From SIAQ01 sp963767835 (GTDB taxonomy: Bacteria; Planctomycetota; Planctomycetia; Gemmatales; Gemmataceae), in assembly GCA_963767835.1 (NCBI GenBank), contig CAVYFY010000025.1, positions 138,658 to 202,657 on the forward strand: DNA of 64,000 nt, written 5' to 3'. Below the pieces are notes generated by a model that saw only the letters and a program-made list of their open reading frames with translations, did no database searches and had not been told where the DNA came from. The translations under genes and the position numbers were made by a program. This document shows positions 8,523-18,096 of the stretch, piece by piece; position 1 is the stretch's first letter, and each line of letters begins with the position of its first letter.

Positions 8523-9608
8523 TTATCCGATGGCCAAGGCGGCATTATCCATTCGATCGGCGCAGTCTGAATGGGTATCAAGCTGGTTGGGAGAAAGGCT
8601 TCCGATTGCGAAAACTGGGTCGCGGGGGCAAGGCGGCTGCGCTTTCACGGCCGCCGTCACGCTACGCCGCGCTTCCGACACCTGCCCCGCGTAGCCGAGC
8701 ATCATCGGCAAGATCAACAGCGTCATCGCCAGCCACATCACCGCCGCCAGGCCAAGCGCGTGCAGCCATGGATAGCGCAAGACCAACCACAACCCGAGGA
8801 ACCAGGCCCCAAAATGGGCGGCGTTGAAGAAAATGTTCAACAAGAATCGGCTCCAGCGAAATCGCACCGGCAGCCCGGTCGGCCCTTCCTCGTATTCGGT
8901 GATGACCCAGCCATCGCTACTCACGAATTGCCGATATTGTCCGCGCTTGGTATCCACCAGGTCGAAGCTGCCGGACTTCAATTCGACCAGGTCGAAGCGC
9001 ATCTTGGCCGGCTCCCCCTCCGGTTGAATTTCGATGGCGATGACATTCCTGCTTTGCCAAGGAAGTTTGGCGTCGTCAACGTATTGGAATTTCTCCGTAT
9101 TCAGCTTGTCAGGAACCCTTCGCGAGACATAGAGAATCGTTTCGCCGTCCCTGTTTTCCGCGTCGGTCTTCTTGCGGTCGGCTTTGATGGCCCAGAGCTT
9201 GGCCGCGGGCTTGCGCAACATATCTTCCTTCGGCGTGAAACGGAAAATCGTGTTGATCGGGATATTGCTCGGACTGGCCTCGCTCGAGAAGGCCACCGTA
9301 AGACACCAGATCGCATAGCCAATGGTCAACAGCCCCGCCAGCACCGGCGCTCGCCACGCGATCCCCGCCGATGGCTCGGTGTACACGTAGCCCTGGATGA
9401 AGATGGTTCCTCCCCAGAGCACAACAACCAGGCTCATCAGCGTGATGATGAGGATGATAAACAGGATCAACAACTGCGACCTCGCAAATACGGCGACCTT
9501 GGCAATCGACGAATTGTAGCAACTCCACGGTCTTTCCGCAACCAACGAACGCTGGAACGCCGCCGATCCTGGGGCGACGCTCGTGGCGTGAAACGAATTA
9601 TTGCGCAC
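8523..9608 (-). CDS. Integral membrane protein, unknown function
   Basis: Up to 361 residues. Four hydrophobic segments are visible: about residues 46-70 (LLILFIILIITLMSLVVVLW), 88-110, 270-290 and 295-320, with a soluble beta-rich domain of about 150 residues between the second and third. I recognise no family. The ATG at 9608 gives an N-terminal region of 35 residues of uncertain reality; a GTG at the VAVFARS segment would also place a start just before the first membrane helix. It is 33 bases upstream of the YiiX-like gene on the same strand and may be cotranscribed with it. Confidence 0.5.
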   Translation of the reverse strand: MRNNSFHATSVAPGSAAFQRSLVAERPWSCYNSSIAKVAVFARSQLLILFIILIITLMSLVVVLWGGTIFIQGYVYTEPSAGIAWRAPVLAGLLTIGYAIWCLTVAFSSEASPSNIPINTIFRFTPKEDMLRKPAAKLWAIKADRKKTDAENRDGETILYVSRRVPDKLNTEKFQYVDDAKLPWQSRNVIAIEIQPEGEPAKMRFDLVELKSGSFDLVDTKRGQYRQFVSSDGWVITEYEEGPTGLPVRFRWSRFLLNIFFNAAHFGAWFLGLWLVLRYPWLHALGLAAVMWLAMTLLILPMMLGYAGQVSEARRSVTAAVKAQPPCPRDPVFAIGSLSPNQLDTHSDCADRMDNAALAIG

Positions 9609-9803
9609 GATTCATATGTGGCTCAACGGTTTGCGTCGATTCGTTTCACACAGACAACGACACTCCCCTCGCTGAAACGAAACGACGCGCCTTGTCGAGC
9701 GGGCTTCATGGTTGCGCTCCTGCGGATCGATCTTGTGCGCACCAACGCCGTTGCTATAATCCGCCCCGCCTCGGCGGTTTATTGCCCGCGTCAACGGTGA
9801 GCC

Positions 9804-11234
9804 ATGATCCAAACCATCTGCTTTCTTTCATCCGTCCTCGCCGTCGGTCAAGCGACCGATCGCGCCGAATGGCAATTGACGCCCCAATTGACGCCTGGCC
9901 TGGAACTCGTCTACCGCGGCGCCTATACCGAGGAATCGCTGATCCCCAATGTCGCTCATCAGACGCTCTACCGCCTCGACTCCAATTTGCTCGTTCTCGA
10001 CGCCGGCATCAAGACTTCGCAAATCGCCATCATGACCGGGCTGAGCCTGCAGCAAAATCGGCAACTCGCGGACAAAAGAGACGGCCCGACCTCGGTGCGT
10101 CTGCAACTGGCCCGCGTCGATGGGCAGGGCCGACTGCGCCAGGAGGACAAGAAATTCTTGCTGATTCCGCTGAAAGAACCGCCGAGCGTGGAGTTCGGTT
10201 TCTTTGTGCCGGCGCCGGTCGCCAAAGTCCGGCGCGGATTCACCTGGGAGATCGCCGAGCTAGGCAGGCCGACGCAAACCTGGGAGGTGTTCGGCGCCGA
10301 ATCATGCGGCGGCGTGATGTGCATCAAGATCGCCGGCTTGCAGCAATCGGCCGACTGGGACCACGTGCGCGCCGACACGATCGGCTGGCGTCGCCGCGAC
10401 ACGCTGTGGATTCATCCGCAGCTTTTGGTGGCGCAGAAGGTGGAGCGCATCATCGAGCAGCGCGCCGCCGCCCGGGACACGCCGACCGCGCGCACCGTCG
10501 TGAAATATGAGCTGGAAACCCAGCTCCGCTATCCGGGACGGTTGTTCGAGGAGCGTAGGAGCGACGCGGTCAAGACGGCGAAGTTCCAGGAGGACGCCGA
10601 GCTGCTGCTGGCCCAGCCGACGCTCAACCGGCAACTTGCCGACGCCCTCATTCATCGCATCGCGTTTCATCTGGAGCACAGCCAGAGTCAGCAAACGACG
10701 CCGTATCGCCAGGCGGCGCTTCATCTCAAGGAGGAGCTGGAGAAGGCGAAAAAGGGCGAGATCGCCGTCCGTGCGCAAAGTGATGATCCGCCGCCGTTGT
10801 CGAGCAAGGCGGTCCAGGTTGGCCAGCGTGCCCCCGATTTCGCGGCCAGCAGTTTGACGGACGACAGGACCCATCGCCTGGGGGAAAGCCAGGGCAAGCC
10901 GGCGCTGATCTTCTTTTTCAATCCCGAGACCAAGCTGGGCCGCGAGGTGCTGGCGTATGCCAAGCAGCTGAGCGATCGGCAAGGGGATCGCGTGGCGATT
11001 CTGGCGCTGGCGGTGACGCAAGACGCCGATCTGGTCCGCTTGCAGCATAAGGAGCTGCGTTTGCCGTTTTCGGTCCTCGACGGCGGCGGGCTTCGCCTCG
11101 GCTATGGCGCCACCGAAACGCCGCGTTTCCTGGTCGTCGATGGCGAAGGAGCCGTGATATTCGCGGAGACCGGGTGGGGTTACCACACGCCGACGGTGAT
11201 CGAAGGGGCGTTGCGGCAGTGCCAGAAGCGCTGA
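9804..11234 (+). CDS. Secreted protein with C-terminal peroxiredoxin-like domain lacking cysteines
   Basis: A 476-residue protein with a short Sec signal (residues 1-16). Residues 20-300 are a beta-rich region with no family I recognise. Residues 333-476 have the layout of AhpC/TlpA thioredoxin-fold proteins: VGQRAPDFAASSL, then PALIFFFNPETKLGR, then VVDGEGAVIF. The place normally holding the peroxidatic or CxxC cysteine reads NPETKLGR, so no redox cysteine is present and the domain is probably not catalytic. The divergent membrane-protein gene lies 195 bases upstream, so the gap should hold promoters for both. Confidence 0.62.
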   Translation: MIQTICFLSSVLAVGQATDRAEWQLTPQLTPGLELVYRGAYTEESLIPNVAHQTLYRLDSNLLVLDAGIKTSQIAIMTGLSLQQNRQLADKRDGPTSVRLQLARVDGQGRLRQEDKKFLLIPLKEPPSVEFGFFVPAPVAKVRRGFTWEIAELGRPTQTWEVFGAESCGGVMCIKIAGLQQSADWDHVRADTIGWRRRDTLWIHPQLLVAQKVERIIEQRAAARDTPTARTVVKYELETQLRYPGRLFEERRSDAVKTAKFQEDAELLLAQPTLNRQLADALIHRIAFHLEHSQSQQTTPYRQAALHLKEELEKAKKGEIAVRAQSDDPPPLSSKAVQVGQRAPDFAASSLTDDRTHRLGESQGKPALIFFFNPETKLGREVLAYAKQLSDRQGDRVAILALAVTQDADLVRLQHKELRLPFSVLDGGGLRLGYGATETPRFLVVDGEGAVIFAETGWGYHTPTVIEGALRQCQKR

Positions 11235-11409
11235 GCAATTTGCCAGGGTCTCGCCTTTTGCCGCCGCACCATACATTCTCCATTCGGAATCGTGCAACTT
11301 CTCGACAATCTCGATCCCGATCCGGCGATGAAGCGCATCCAGCATGAGCCAACGATCTTGCTGCGAAGCAGGGTGCGACGATAGGATGATGTCAGAGGAG
11401 ATTCCGGTC

Positions 11410-11892
11410 ATGGATTACCAGATTCAACCGAACTCGCGCCGCTGCGCCATCACCGGGCGAGAATTGCAGCCCGGTGAGCGCTATTTCTCGGCCCTGGTGG
11501 ACGAGAATCAGCAGCTGGTGCGCAAGGATTTCAGCCAGGAGGCATGGCAAGGTCCGCCGGCGGGCGCGTTCAGCTTCTGGACGGGGCACGTGCACACGGG
11601 CGGCGACAAGTTCAAGCCGCGCTTCGACGACGATCTCCTGGAGGATTGTTTTGCGCGCTTGGAAGGGCAGACTGAGCCGGCCCGCGTCAATTTCCGCTAT
11701 GTCGTCGCCCTACTCTTGATGCGGCGGAGGCGCTTGCGTTTCGAGAATTCATTGATGGACTCCGGCGTGGAGAAGATGATCCTGCGCTGCCAGCGGACCG
11801 GCGCCTGCTTTGAAGTCGTCAATCCGCGCTTGAGCGATGAGGAGATGACGCAGGTGCAGGAAGAAGTGTTCAATGTACTTGGTTGGAAGTGA
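11410..11892 (+). CDS. Conserved hypothetical protein with paired cysteines
   Basis: A 160-residue cytoplasmic protein of unknown function. The start (YQIQPNSRRCAITGRELQPGE) has a Cys-containing zinc-ribbon-like look, and a second region (ILRCQRTGACFEV) near residue 125 carries two further cysteines, so a bound metal is possible. ATG 11410 is preferred because GAGGAG sits nine bases upstream; ATG 11386 is the alternative. Confidence 0.55.
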   Translation: MDYQIQPNSRRCAITGRELQPGERYFSALVDENQQLVRKDFSQEAWQGPPAGAFSFWTGHVHTGGDKFKPRFDDDLLEDCFARLEGQTEPARVNFRYVVALLLMRRRRLRFENSLMDSGVEKMILRCQRTGACFEVVNPRLSDEEMTQVQEEVFNVLGWK

Positions 11893-11905
11893 CCATTTGC
11901 CGCCT

Positions 11906-11946
11906 GCGGCTTCGCACTCGCAGTGAACCTGCGAGCGCGAAGCCGC
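11906..11946. repeat. Intergenic hairpin
   Basis: The outer arms GCGGCTTCGC (11906-11915) and GCGAAGCCGC (11937-11946) are perfect, and the inner arms CTCGCAG/CTGCGAG continue the stem after one mismatch, leaving a 5-base loop. It lies in the short gap between two genes, upstream of the lipoprotein start, so it could terminate or attenuate transcription. Confidence 0.65.
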
Positions 11947-11966
11947 TAGCGGATCGGAGATATGCC

Positions 11967-12869
11967 GTGCGCAAACTCCACATGCTTGCCTTGACATTCG
12001 TCCTCGCGACCGGTTGCGAGAGCACGCGCTGGAACTGGCTCAAGAAGGACCAGCAGAATGATGTCGCCGCCAAGCCCGGCGCCCCGGCCGGCCCGGTTAG
12101 CCTTGTCGCCTATCTCAACGACAACGCCAATCGCGTCAAGACGCTGCGCGTCGATGATCTGGCCGTCGACGCCAGGATGGGCACGCAAGACATCGCTCTG
12201 CATGGCCGAGTCTATGCCGAGAAGCCGCGCAGCTTTCGCATGAAGGTGACGCTGCTGGGCAAGGAAGAAGTGGACATCGGCTCCAACGCGCAGGAATTCT
12301 GGTTCTGGGCGGCGAAGAATCCCGATCCGTACCAATATTTTTGCAGCTACAAAGATATGGGAGAAGGCAGGATTCGCAATATGCCCTTGCCGATCCAGCC
12401 CGAATGGGTGATGGAAGCGATGGGGTTGGGACCGTATGGTCCCGCGGACAAATACAAGCTGGAAGCCGACCCCGATCCGAAATTATTGCGGCTCGTCGAG
12501 AAGACCAAATCGCCGGAGGGTTATCCGGTGCGCAAGGTCATTGTCATGAACCGCAAGGAAGTGAGATTCCCCAATCCGCAGGTGACCGCGTTCCTGCTGC
12601 TCGATGACACGACCGGCCGGGAAATCTGCTCGGCCCAGATCCTGAGCACGACGCAGGACAAAGCGACCGGAGCGATCCTGCCGTACAAAATGGAAATCAA
12701 CATGCCGACGCAGAAGATGAGTATGAAGTTGAAGATGGACGGCGTCACCATCAACGGCAAGGTCGCGCCGACAGCGTTCACGCGCCCCCAGCTAACGGGA
12801 GTTGAGCCTTTCAACCTTGCCACGGGCCGCACCGAATCATGGGGCACGCGGCGCGTCGGCGGTCCGTAA
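11967..12869 (+). CDS. Lipoprotein, possibly LolA/LolB-fold
   Basis: A 300-residue protein from GTG 11967 with a lipoprotein signal peptide ending in LATGC. The mature part is a single beta-rich domain: a region of repeated polar strands (LRVDDLAVDARMGTQDIAL, then KPRSFRMKVTLLGKEEVDIG), followed by FWFWAAKNPDP and a basic C-terminus. The strand order resembles outer-membrane lipoprotein sorting proteins (LolA/LolB, DUF4292), but this is a fold guess. The GTG is chosen because GGAGA precedes it; an ATG at 11982 would cut into the signal peptide. Confidence 0.55.
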   Translation: MRKLHMLALTFVLATGCESTRWNWLKKDQQNDVAAKPGAPAGPVSLVAYLNDNANRVKTLRVDDLAVDARMGTQDIALHGRVYAEKPRSFRMKVTLLGKEEVDIGSNAQEFWFWAAKNPDPYQYFCSYKDMGEGRIRNMPLPIQPEWVMEAMGLGPYGPADKYKLEADPDPKLLRLVEKTKSPEGYPVRKVIVMNRKEVRFPNPQVTAFLLLDDTTGREICSAQILSTTQDKATGAILPYKMEINMPTQKMSMKLKMDGVTINGKVAPTAFTRPQLTGVEPFNLATGRTESWGTRRVGGP

Positions 12870-12892
12870 TCACTTGGGAATTAATGTCCTGG

Positions 12893-12955
12893 TTTCGTAG
12901 TGCGGGCTTCAGCCCGTTCATATGCCGACCACGGGCTGAAGCCCGCACTACGAAA
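12893..12955. repeat. Perfect 25-bp palindromic repeat
   Basis: The arms 12893-12917 and 12931-12955 are perfect reverse complements with a 13-base loop. The core TAGTGCGGGCTTCAGCCC reads like a dispersed palindromic repeat. It follows the lipoprotein gene. Confidence 0.75.
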
Positions 12956-13078
12956 TAACGTTGATTGACGCTGCAGATATTGGGAAGTTTATTGGTCCAC
13001 ATCTTGCTAAGCATATTCCAATGCTTACAATGCTCTCACGTCGCCGTGAACCAATATCACTATGTAAAGGACAACCTA

Positions 13079-13471
13079 ATGGCGAAGAAATCGAAGGAGT
13101 ATCCCAGCAGTTACAGCTATTTCAAGCAACTCTTCCACGATGAGCCCAGCTGGCTGAAGGTGAAAAGCAATCAAGCCATCCTCGCCAAGTACCGCTCCGA
13201 TCATGGCCTGGCCGAAGACTCCCCTCTGGAAAAGAAGGTCCTGAACAACCTGGCCAACTTGAAGAGCGTGATGAAATCGCGCTCGCGCAAGGCGGCCAAG
13301 AGGGCCGGAACGCCGGTTGTGAAGTCGGGCAACAAGCTGGAGGCCCTCGAAATCGCCATCGACCATTGCTTGACGCAGGCCCGCGTTCTCGACCCCGAAG
13401 GGCTCAAGGAAGTCATCCAACACCTGCGCACCGCCCGCAACAAGGTCGTCTGGAAGCTCGGCGAGAAGTGA
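13079..13471 (+). CDS. Small basic hypothetical protein
   Basis: A 130-residue, Lys/Arg-rich, mainly helical protein without signal peptide or cysteine motif. The C-terminal half (LEIAIDHCLTQARVLDPEG, then LRTARNKVVWKLGEK) suggests one helical bundle and perhaps nucleic-acid binding. ATG 13079 follows AAAGGA; the frame upstream to 12965 has a hydrophobic stretch that is probably non-coding. Confidence 0.5.
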   Translation: MAKKSKEYPSSYSYFKQLFHDEPSWLKVKSNQAILAKYRSDHGLAEDSPLEKKVLNNLANLKSVMKSRSRKAAKRAGTPVVKSGNKLEALEIAIDHCLTQARVLDPEGLKEVIQHLRTARNKVVWKLGEK

Positions 13472-13498
13472 CCGTATTTCCAGACAAGCGTGGCCGAA

Positions 13499-13547
13499 GC
13501 TCGCTTGGCGGTTTCGCAGGAGACTGGCGCGAAACCGCCGAGCGAAC
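13499..13547. repeat. Palindromic repeat, copy 1
   Basis: The 19-base arms 13499-13517 and 13529-13547 pair with one wobble. The left arm (CTCGCTTGGCGGTTTCGC) also occurs at 28019-28037, where it pairs with a distant right arm, so this is a dispersed repeat family. Confidence 0.7.
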
Positions 13548-13681
13548 CATGAATACGTTTGCCTGAAATCTTCTTCGCATGGTTCAGAGACAAGAATCCA
13601 CTACGACCTTGGCAGGACGCCGGCCCGCTGTATGATGGAACGACTTTGCTACGATTGCAGGCGTTCCTGGGGATGGTGCGG

Positions 13682-14730
13682 ATGCCACGCTTGTTGTCCT
13701 GCCCGCGCGGTCATCAATGGGAAGAGGCGGACGAAACCGCCGGCGCGGATTCCCTGCCGTGCCCCATGTGCGGCGCCGCCTCCGGGCCTTCCAAGTCCGA
13801 GACGGCGACCGTGCTCGATATCGCCCGCAAGCCCTCCACCGCGCTCGAGCAAGCGCCGCCCGTGCTCCCCGATTTCGAGATTCTCGAAGAGATTGGCCGC
13901 GGCGGCATGGGCATCGTCTATCGTGCCCGCCGGCATGAAGACGGCGGCATCTTCGCCATCAAGGTCATTCGCAAGGATCGGCTCCAGCACGAGGAGGCGG
14001 TGCGCCGTTTTCGCCGCGAGGCCCAGGCCGCCGCGCGCTTGTGCCATCCGAACATCGTCACCGTTTTCGACTTCGACCGCGCCGGCGACACGCATTATCT
14101 CGTGATGGAATACGTCCCCGGCATCACGCTGGAACGCCAGGTCGAGGAGCAAGGGCCGTTGACGATTCCTCAGGCGTGCGATTTCCTGCGCCAGGCGGCG
14201 CTCGGCTTGCAACACGCTCACGAGCAGGCTCTGGTCCATCGCGATATCAAGCCGTCCAATCTGATGGTGACGCCGATCCCCAAAGCGGGCGCCACGGCCG
14301 TACCTATCAAGTGAAGCTGCTCGACATGGGGGTCGCGCGCGTCTTGCAGCTCGGCGGCGGCTCGCCCGGCGAATCGCTGAGCACCCTCACGCAAGGCGGC
14401 TCGGTCATCGGCACCGCGGATTATGTCGCCCCCGAACAGCTCGAAGATCCGCACGGCGCCGACATTCGCGCCGATCTCTACAGCCTCGGCTGCACCTTTC
14501 TATTTTCTCCTGACCGGGCAGGTCCCGTTCCCCGGCGGCAGCCTGATCTCCAAGCTCGACAAGCAGCGCTGGCACGCCCCGACGCCGGCCGACACCCTGC
14601 GCGGCGATCTGCCCCCCGCGGTCGGGCGCCTCCTCGACAAGCTGATGGCGAAAAGCCCGGCCGAGCGATTTCAAACGCCCGGCGCCCTGGCGGAAGCCGT
14701 CGAAATCCTGGTGCGGCATGGCTACGATGA
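13682..14730 (+). pseudogene. Serine/threonine protein kinase, frameshifted
   Basis: The N-terminus has a zinc-ribbon look (CPRGHQW then CPMCG). The kinase domain shows the glycine loop GRGGMGIVYRA, the invariant Lys in FAIKVIRK, the catalytic loop HRDIKPSN (about residue 185), DMG in place of DFG, and APEQL. The reading frame is lost twice: near 14285-14310 a base is missing (for example CCC to CC before ACGGCCG), and at 14497-14499 a T is extra. Together they return to the original frame, and the kinase ends at about 14720. The WD40 coding region then continues in a third frame, so an original kinase-WD40 fusion is possible. Confidence 0.72.
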
Positions 14731-15632
14731 TCCCGCCGCGGCCACGCATCGAGTTCCGCGAGCAGCGCCGCATGACCGGGCACGCCGACGCCGTTCTGTC
14801 GGTCCGTTTCGCTCCCGACGGCCGACATATCGCATCCGGCGGCAAGGACGGCATGCTGCTTCTCTGGGACGCCGACACCGGCCAAATCGTCAACCGCTTC
14901 CCCGCCCATCCGCAAGAAGTTCGCGGCGTCGCCTTCTCGCCGACCGATGATCTGCTCGCGTCGGCCAGCGGCTTCACCGTCCGCCTTTACAACGTGCGCG
15001 GCCAGGAAGTCAAACGCTTCAGCGGCCACACCGGCGCCATCCGCTGCCTGGCGTTCTCGCCCGACGGCAAACGGCTCGCCACCGGCAGCGACGACAAATC
15101 GATCCGCCTCTGGGACATGCCCGCCGGCCGCGAAGTCCTGCGCCTCAACCGCCACGCCGCCGGCATCACCGCCCTGGCATTCACCGCCGGCAACCGCCTC
15201 CTGTCCGCGAGCCGCGATCAGACCGTCCGCCTCTGGAATCTCAAGAGCGGACTCGAAATCGAAGATTACCAGGCCCACGCCGGCAACATCCTCGACATCG
15301 CCGTCTCCGCCGACGGCACGCGCCTCGCCTCCGCCCACTTCGACACCACGATCCGCGTGTGGGACATCGCCAGCGCCAAGGAAATCGGCCAATGCGTTGG
15401 CCACAAGCAAATGGTCAGCGCCCTCGCCTTCACGCCTAACGGCAAGCGCCTGCTCTCTGCCGGCCAGGACCAAACGCTACGGCTCTGGGATATCGCCGGC
15501 TTCGCGGAGATCGCCTGTGCCGATTGCCACGCCGCCGGCATCAACGCCCTGTGCTTATCCCCCGACGGCAAGCGCGTCGTCAGCGCCGGCGCCGACCGCA
15601 TGCTCGTGGTGTCGGCGCTGCCGGCGACGTGA
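14718..15632 (+). CDS. WD40-repeat protein, possibly the C-terminal half of the kinase
   Basis: Seven WD40 repeats are visible in 304 residues; the repeats end in LLLWD, VRLYN, IRLWD, VRLWN, IRVWD, LRLWD and a degenerate last one, and most begin with a GH or AH pair. They should fold as one seven-bladed beta propeller, a protein-docking scaffold. It overlaps the kinase frame by a few codons. If one base (for example A in GCCACGC near 14740) is an extra, the propeller would join the kinase as a single protein, a common planctomycete arrangement. As read, translation from ATG 14718 needs no upstream sequence. Confidence 0.75.
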   Translation: MATMIPPRPRIEFREQRRMTGHADAVLSVRFAPDGRHIASGGKDGMLLLWDADTGQIVNRFPAHPQEVRGVAFSPTDDLLASASGFTVRLYNVRGQEVKRFSGHTGAIRCLAFSPDGKRLATGSDDKSIRLWDMPAGREVLRLNRHAAGITALAFTAGNRLLSASRDQTVRLWNLKSGLEIEDYQAHAGNILDIAVSADGTRLASAHFDTTIRVWDIASAKEIGQCVGHKQMVSALAFTPNGKRLLSAGQDQTLRLWDIAGFAEIACADCHAAGINALCLSPDGKRVVSAGADRMLVVSALPAT

Positions 15633-15689
15633 ACTTGACGCAGATTCCCCGCTCGTTGTATATTCGGTGCTCATCGACACGGAGGTCCA

Positions 15690-16558
15690 ATGCGCCTCGC
15701 CGAACAAATCCAGACCGGTCCACGCGCGATCGCATGGCAAGAATGCCCTTGCCCATGTTGCGGCAGCGCGCGCTATACGCCATTGCTCGAAGCGGATGAC
15801 GTGCTCAAGAGCGGCTTGCGCTTTCTGATCGTCCAATGCGTGCGCTGCGAATTGTGCTTCACGAATCCCCGGCCCGAGCCGACGAATATGGATCGATTCT
15901 ATCCCGCCGATTATCACTGCCATCGCCTTAGGCGGCATTCATCGAGAGCCGACGCGATGGAGCGCTGGCTGCGGCGCGATCGGGCGGCGCGCTTGCTCGA
16001 TTTCGGTTGCGGCGGCGGCGCATTCTTGTTGCGTATGCGCAAACGCGGCTGGAACGTCGTCGGGCTGGACCGAACGGCCGCGGTCGCGCTGCGGCTGATC
16101 GAAGAAAACGGCCTGGATGTCCACGCCGGCAGCCTGCCGCATCCGCAATGGCCCGATGGCTGCTTCAACGCGATCACCATGCGGCAATCGCTGGAGCATG
16201 TTCACGCCCCGCTTGAAGTGTTGCGTGACGCTTATCGCCTGCTGACGGTAGGCGGGCGCTTGCTGGTCAGCGTGCCGAATTTTGCCGGCCTGGCCGCGAG
16301 TTGGTTCGGCCCGGCCTGGTACGGCCTGGATTTGCCTCGCCACTTGACGCACTTCACGCCGCCAACGTTGCGAGCGATGCTGGAGCAAACCGGTTTCGCC
16401 GAAATTGAGATTCGCCAGGAATCGCACGCCAGCTGGATTCGCCATTCCGCCCGGAGCGGCCTCCTGATGACGCGCTCGGCGCCGGCATCGCGAGCCGCTG
16501 GGCGCGTCTGCTTGGCCGGGGCGAGGGATTGCTTGCGCTGGCCGTCAAGCCAGATTAG
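15690..16558 (+). pseudogene. Class I SAM-dependent methyltransferase, frameshifted
   Basis: An N-terminal zinc-binding segment (CPCPCCG then VQCVRCELC) precedes a methyltransferase domain with the SAM-binding motif LLDFGCGGGAFLL (about residues 100-112), QSLEHVHAPLEVL and LLVSVPNFAG. The frame stays open to 17081, but beyond about 16460 it is not homologous and would overlap lptF. The proper C-terminus (GAGIASRWARLLG) lies in the frame that ends at TAG 16556-16558. One missing base around 16455-16475 explains this. The substrate is unknown. Confidence 0.7.
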
Positions 16559-16680
16559 CCGAAACTGCATTGAGGAAACCTTCAGTTTCCCGTATAGGTT
16601 TGCCGATAAGGGTAGGTTGACCCGCCGCGCGGCCTCTAGCTCGGTCCGCCCGCTTGCCCAATTTGCCCAAGGAGGCAAAG

Positions 16681-17895
16681 GTGTTCTGGGGAATCATTCA
16701 TCGCATGATCTTGATGGAGTTGATCAAGGTCTTCAGCACGGCACTCGTCGCCTTGACGGGAATCATTCTTGTCGCGGGCATTATCTCGGAGGCCATGAAG
16801 AATGGGTTCGGCCCGGCCCAGATACTCACGATTATTCCGCTCCTTTTGCCCAGCTTGCTGCCCTACACCGTGCCGACCACGACGCTGTTCGCGACCTGCA
16901 TCGTCTACGGCCGGCTGTCGGCGGACAACGAAATCATCGCGCTCAAGGCCGCCGGCACGCATATCGTCCACGTCATTTGGCCGGCGGTGCTGCTGGGCAT
17001 CGTCACGGGCGCCATCACCATGATTTGCTACCTCGATCTGATTCCCTATACGGGTTGTCAGCTCAGAAATCACGTGATTAGCGACGTCGAGGAATTCCTC
17101 TACATGATGCTGCGCCAGAACGGCTACATCAAGCACCCGCGCTTGAGCGTTGAGATTCACGTCAACAATGTGAGTGGCCGTAAGCTGCAGGAAGCCATTT
17201 TCAAGCGGCGCTCGGCCGATGGCAACAGCTACGATGTCATCGCTTACGCCCGGGAAGCCGAGTTGCGCGTCGATACCGCCCACAAGCTCATCAACATCCA
17301 GATGTCGCAGTGCAACATCGTCCAGCGCGACGGCGGCGTCGGCTATGTCGAGAGCAAGATCTGGCCCGTCGATCTGCCGCCCGATTTCATGGGCAGCTCG
17401 GTGAAGATGCGCGCCATGGACATGCTCTGGCGCGAGCTTTCCGAATACTACGAAAAGCACCGCCAGAGAAAACAGGACATTGAGGAGCAGATCAAACTGC
17501 TGCAGGTCAAGATCAACCTGAATCCGAGCCCTGCCGCCGATGAGCTGCGCCTGCTCGAAGCCGACCTGCGCCGGTTCGAAGCCGAGCTGCGCTACCCCAC
17601 GGAGCAGATGAATTCGATTGAGGCGGAATGGCAGATGCGGCCGGCGCTGGCCTTGAGTTGCCTTTGCTTCGCGTTGGTGGGTTGCCCGATCGGCATCTGG
17701 TTCAGCAAGAGCGATTATTTGAGCGCGTTCATCACCTGCTTTTTGCCGATCGTGATCATTTACTATCCGCTCATGTTCTGCATGTACGACATGAGCCGCG
17801 CCGGCAAAATTCCGCCCTATTTGGGCATTTACAACGCCGATCTCTTGATGCTCGGGGCCGGGCTCATTCTCTTTCGCCGGCTGCGCGCCAACTGA
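16681..17895 (+). CDS. lptF: LptF/LptG-family permease of lipopolysaccharide export
   Basis: A 404-residue protein with the YjgP/YjgQ architecture: three N-terminal membrane helices, with IIPLLLPSLLPYTVPTTTLF and the conserved YGRLSADNEI in the first cytoplasmic region, a long soluble periplasmic domain (about residues 120-310, coiled-coil near 260-300), and three C-terminal helices. With LptB and LptC it moves lipopolysaccharide across the envelope. GTG 16681 is chosen because AAGGAGG lies five bases upstream. A possible partner ATPase (lptB) is at 28221. Confidence 0.82.
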   Translation: MFWGIIHRMILMELIKVFSTALVALTGIILVAGIISEAMKNGFGPAQILTIIPLLLPSLLPYTVPTTTLFATCIVYGRLSADNEIIALKAAGTHIVHVIWPAVLLGIVTGAITMICYLDLIPYTGCQLRNHVISDVEEFLYMMLRQNGYIKHPRLSVEIHVNNVSGRKLQEAIFKRRSADGNSYDVIAYAREAELRVDTAHKLINIQMSQCNIVQRDGGVGYVESKIWPVDLPPDFMGSSVKMRAMDMLWRELSEYYEKHRQRKQDIEEQIKLLQVKINLNPSPAADELRLLEADLRRFEAELRYPTEQMNSIEAEWQMRPALALSCLCFALVGCPIGIWFSKSDYLSAFITCFLPIVIIYYPLMFCMYDMSRAGKIPPYLGIYNADLLMLGAGLILFRRLRAN

Positions 17896-17946
17896 CGATG
17901 GCGGCACAGGCGAATTTCGACTCTCCCACATTCATGTGGATGAGAT

Positions 17947-18028
17947 CGTAGGGTGGGTCGAGCAACGCGAGGCCCACCGAGGTTTTTGCAGCTCCTGGTG
18001 GGCCTCGCGTTGCTCGACCCACCCTACG
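17947..18028. repeat. Perfect 32-bp inverted repeat
   Basis: The arms 17947-17978 and 17997-18028 are perfect reverse complements with an 18-base loop. The core GGGTGGGTCGAGCAACG looks like a mobile palindromic unit. It lies between lptF and the BNR-repeat gene and could terminate lptF transcription. Confidence 0.8.
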
Positions 18029-18096
18029 AGTCCACATCATTGGCGGAGAACCCGAATTCCCTTTCCTTCCGCGCCGTGCTCGTCTACATTCACAGC

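Noticed and set aside
8571..9800. A 409-codon plus-strand frame opposite the membrane-protein gene
   Set aside because: Its product is rich in Arg, Pro and His without hydrophobic cores, while the minus strand encodes clear membrane helices.
16559..17081. Extension of the methyltransferase frame to 17081
   Set aside because: The extra codons are not homologous to methyltransferases and overlap lptF; a one-base deletion gives a natural end at 16558.
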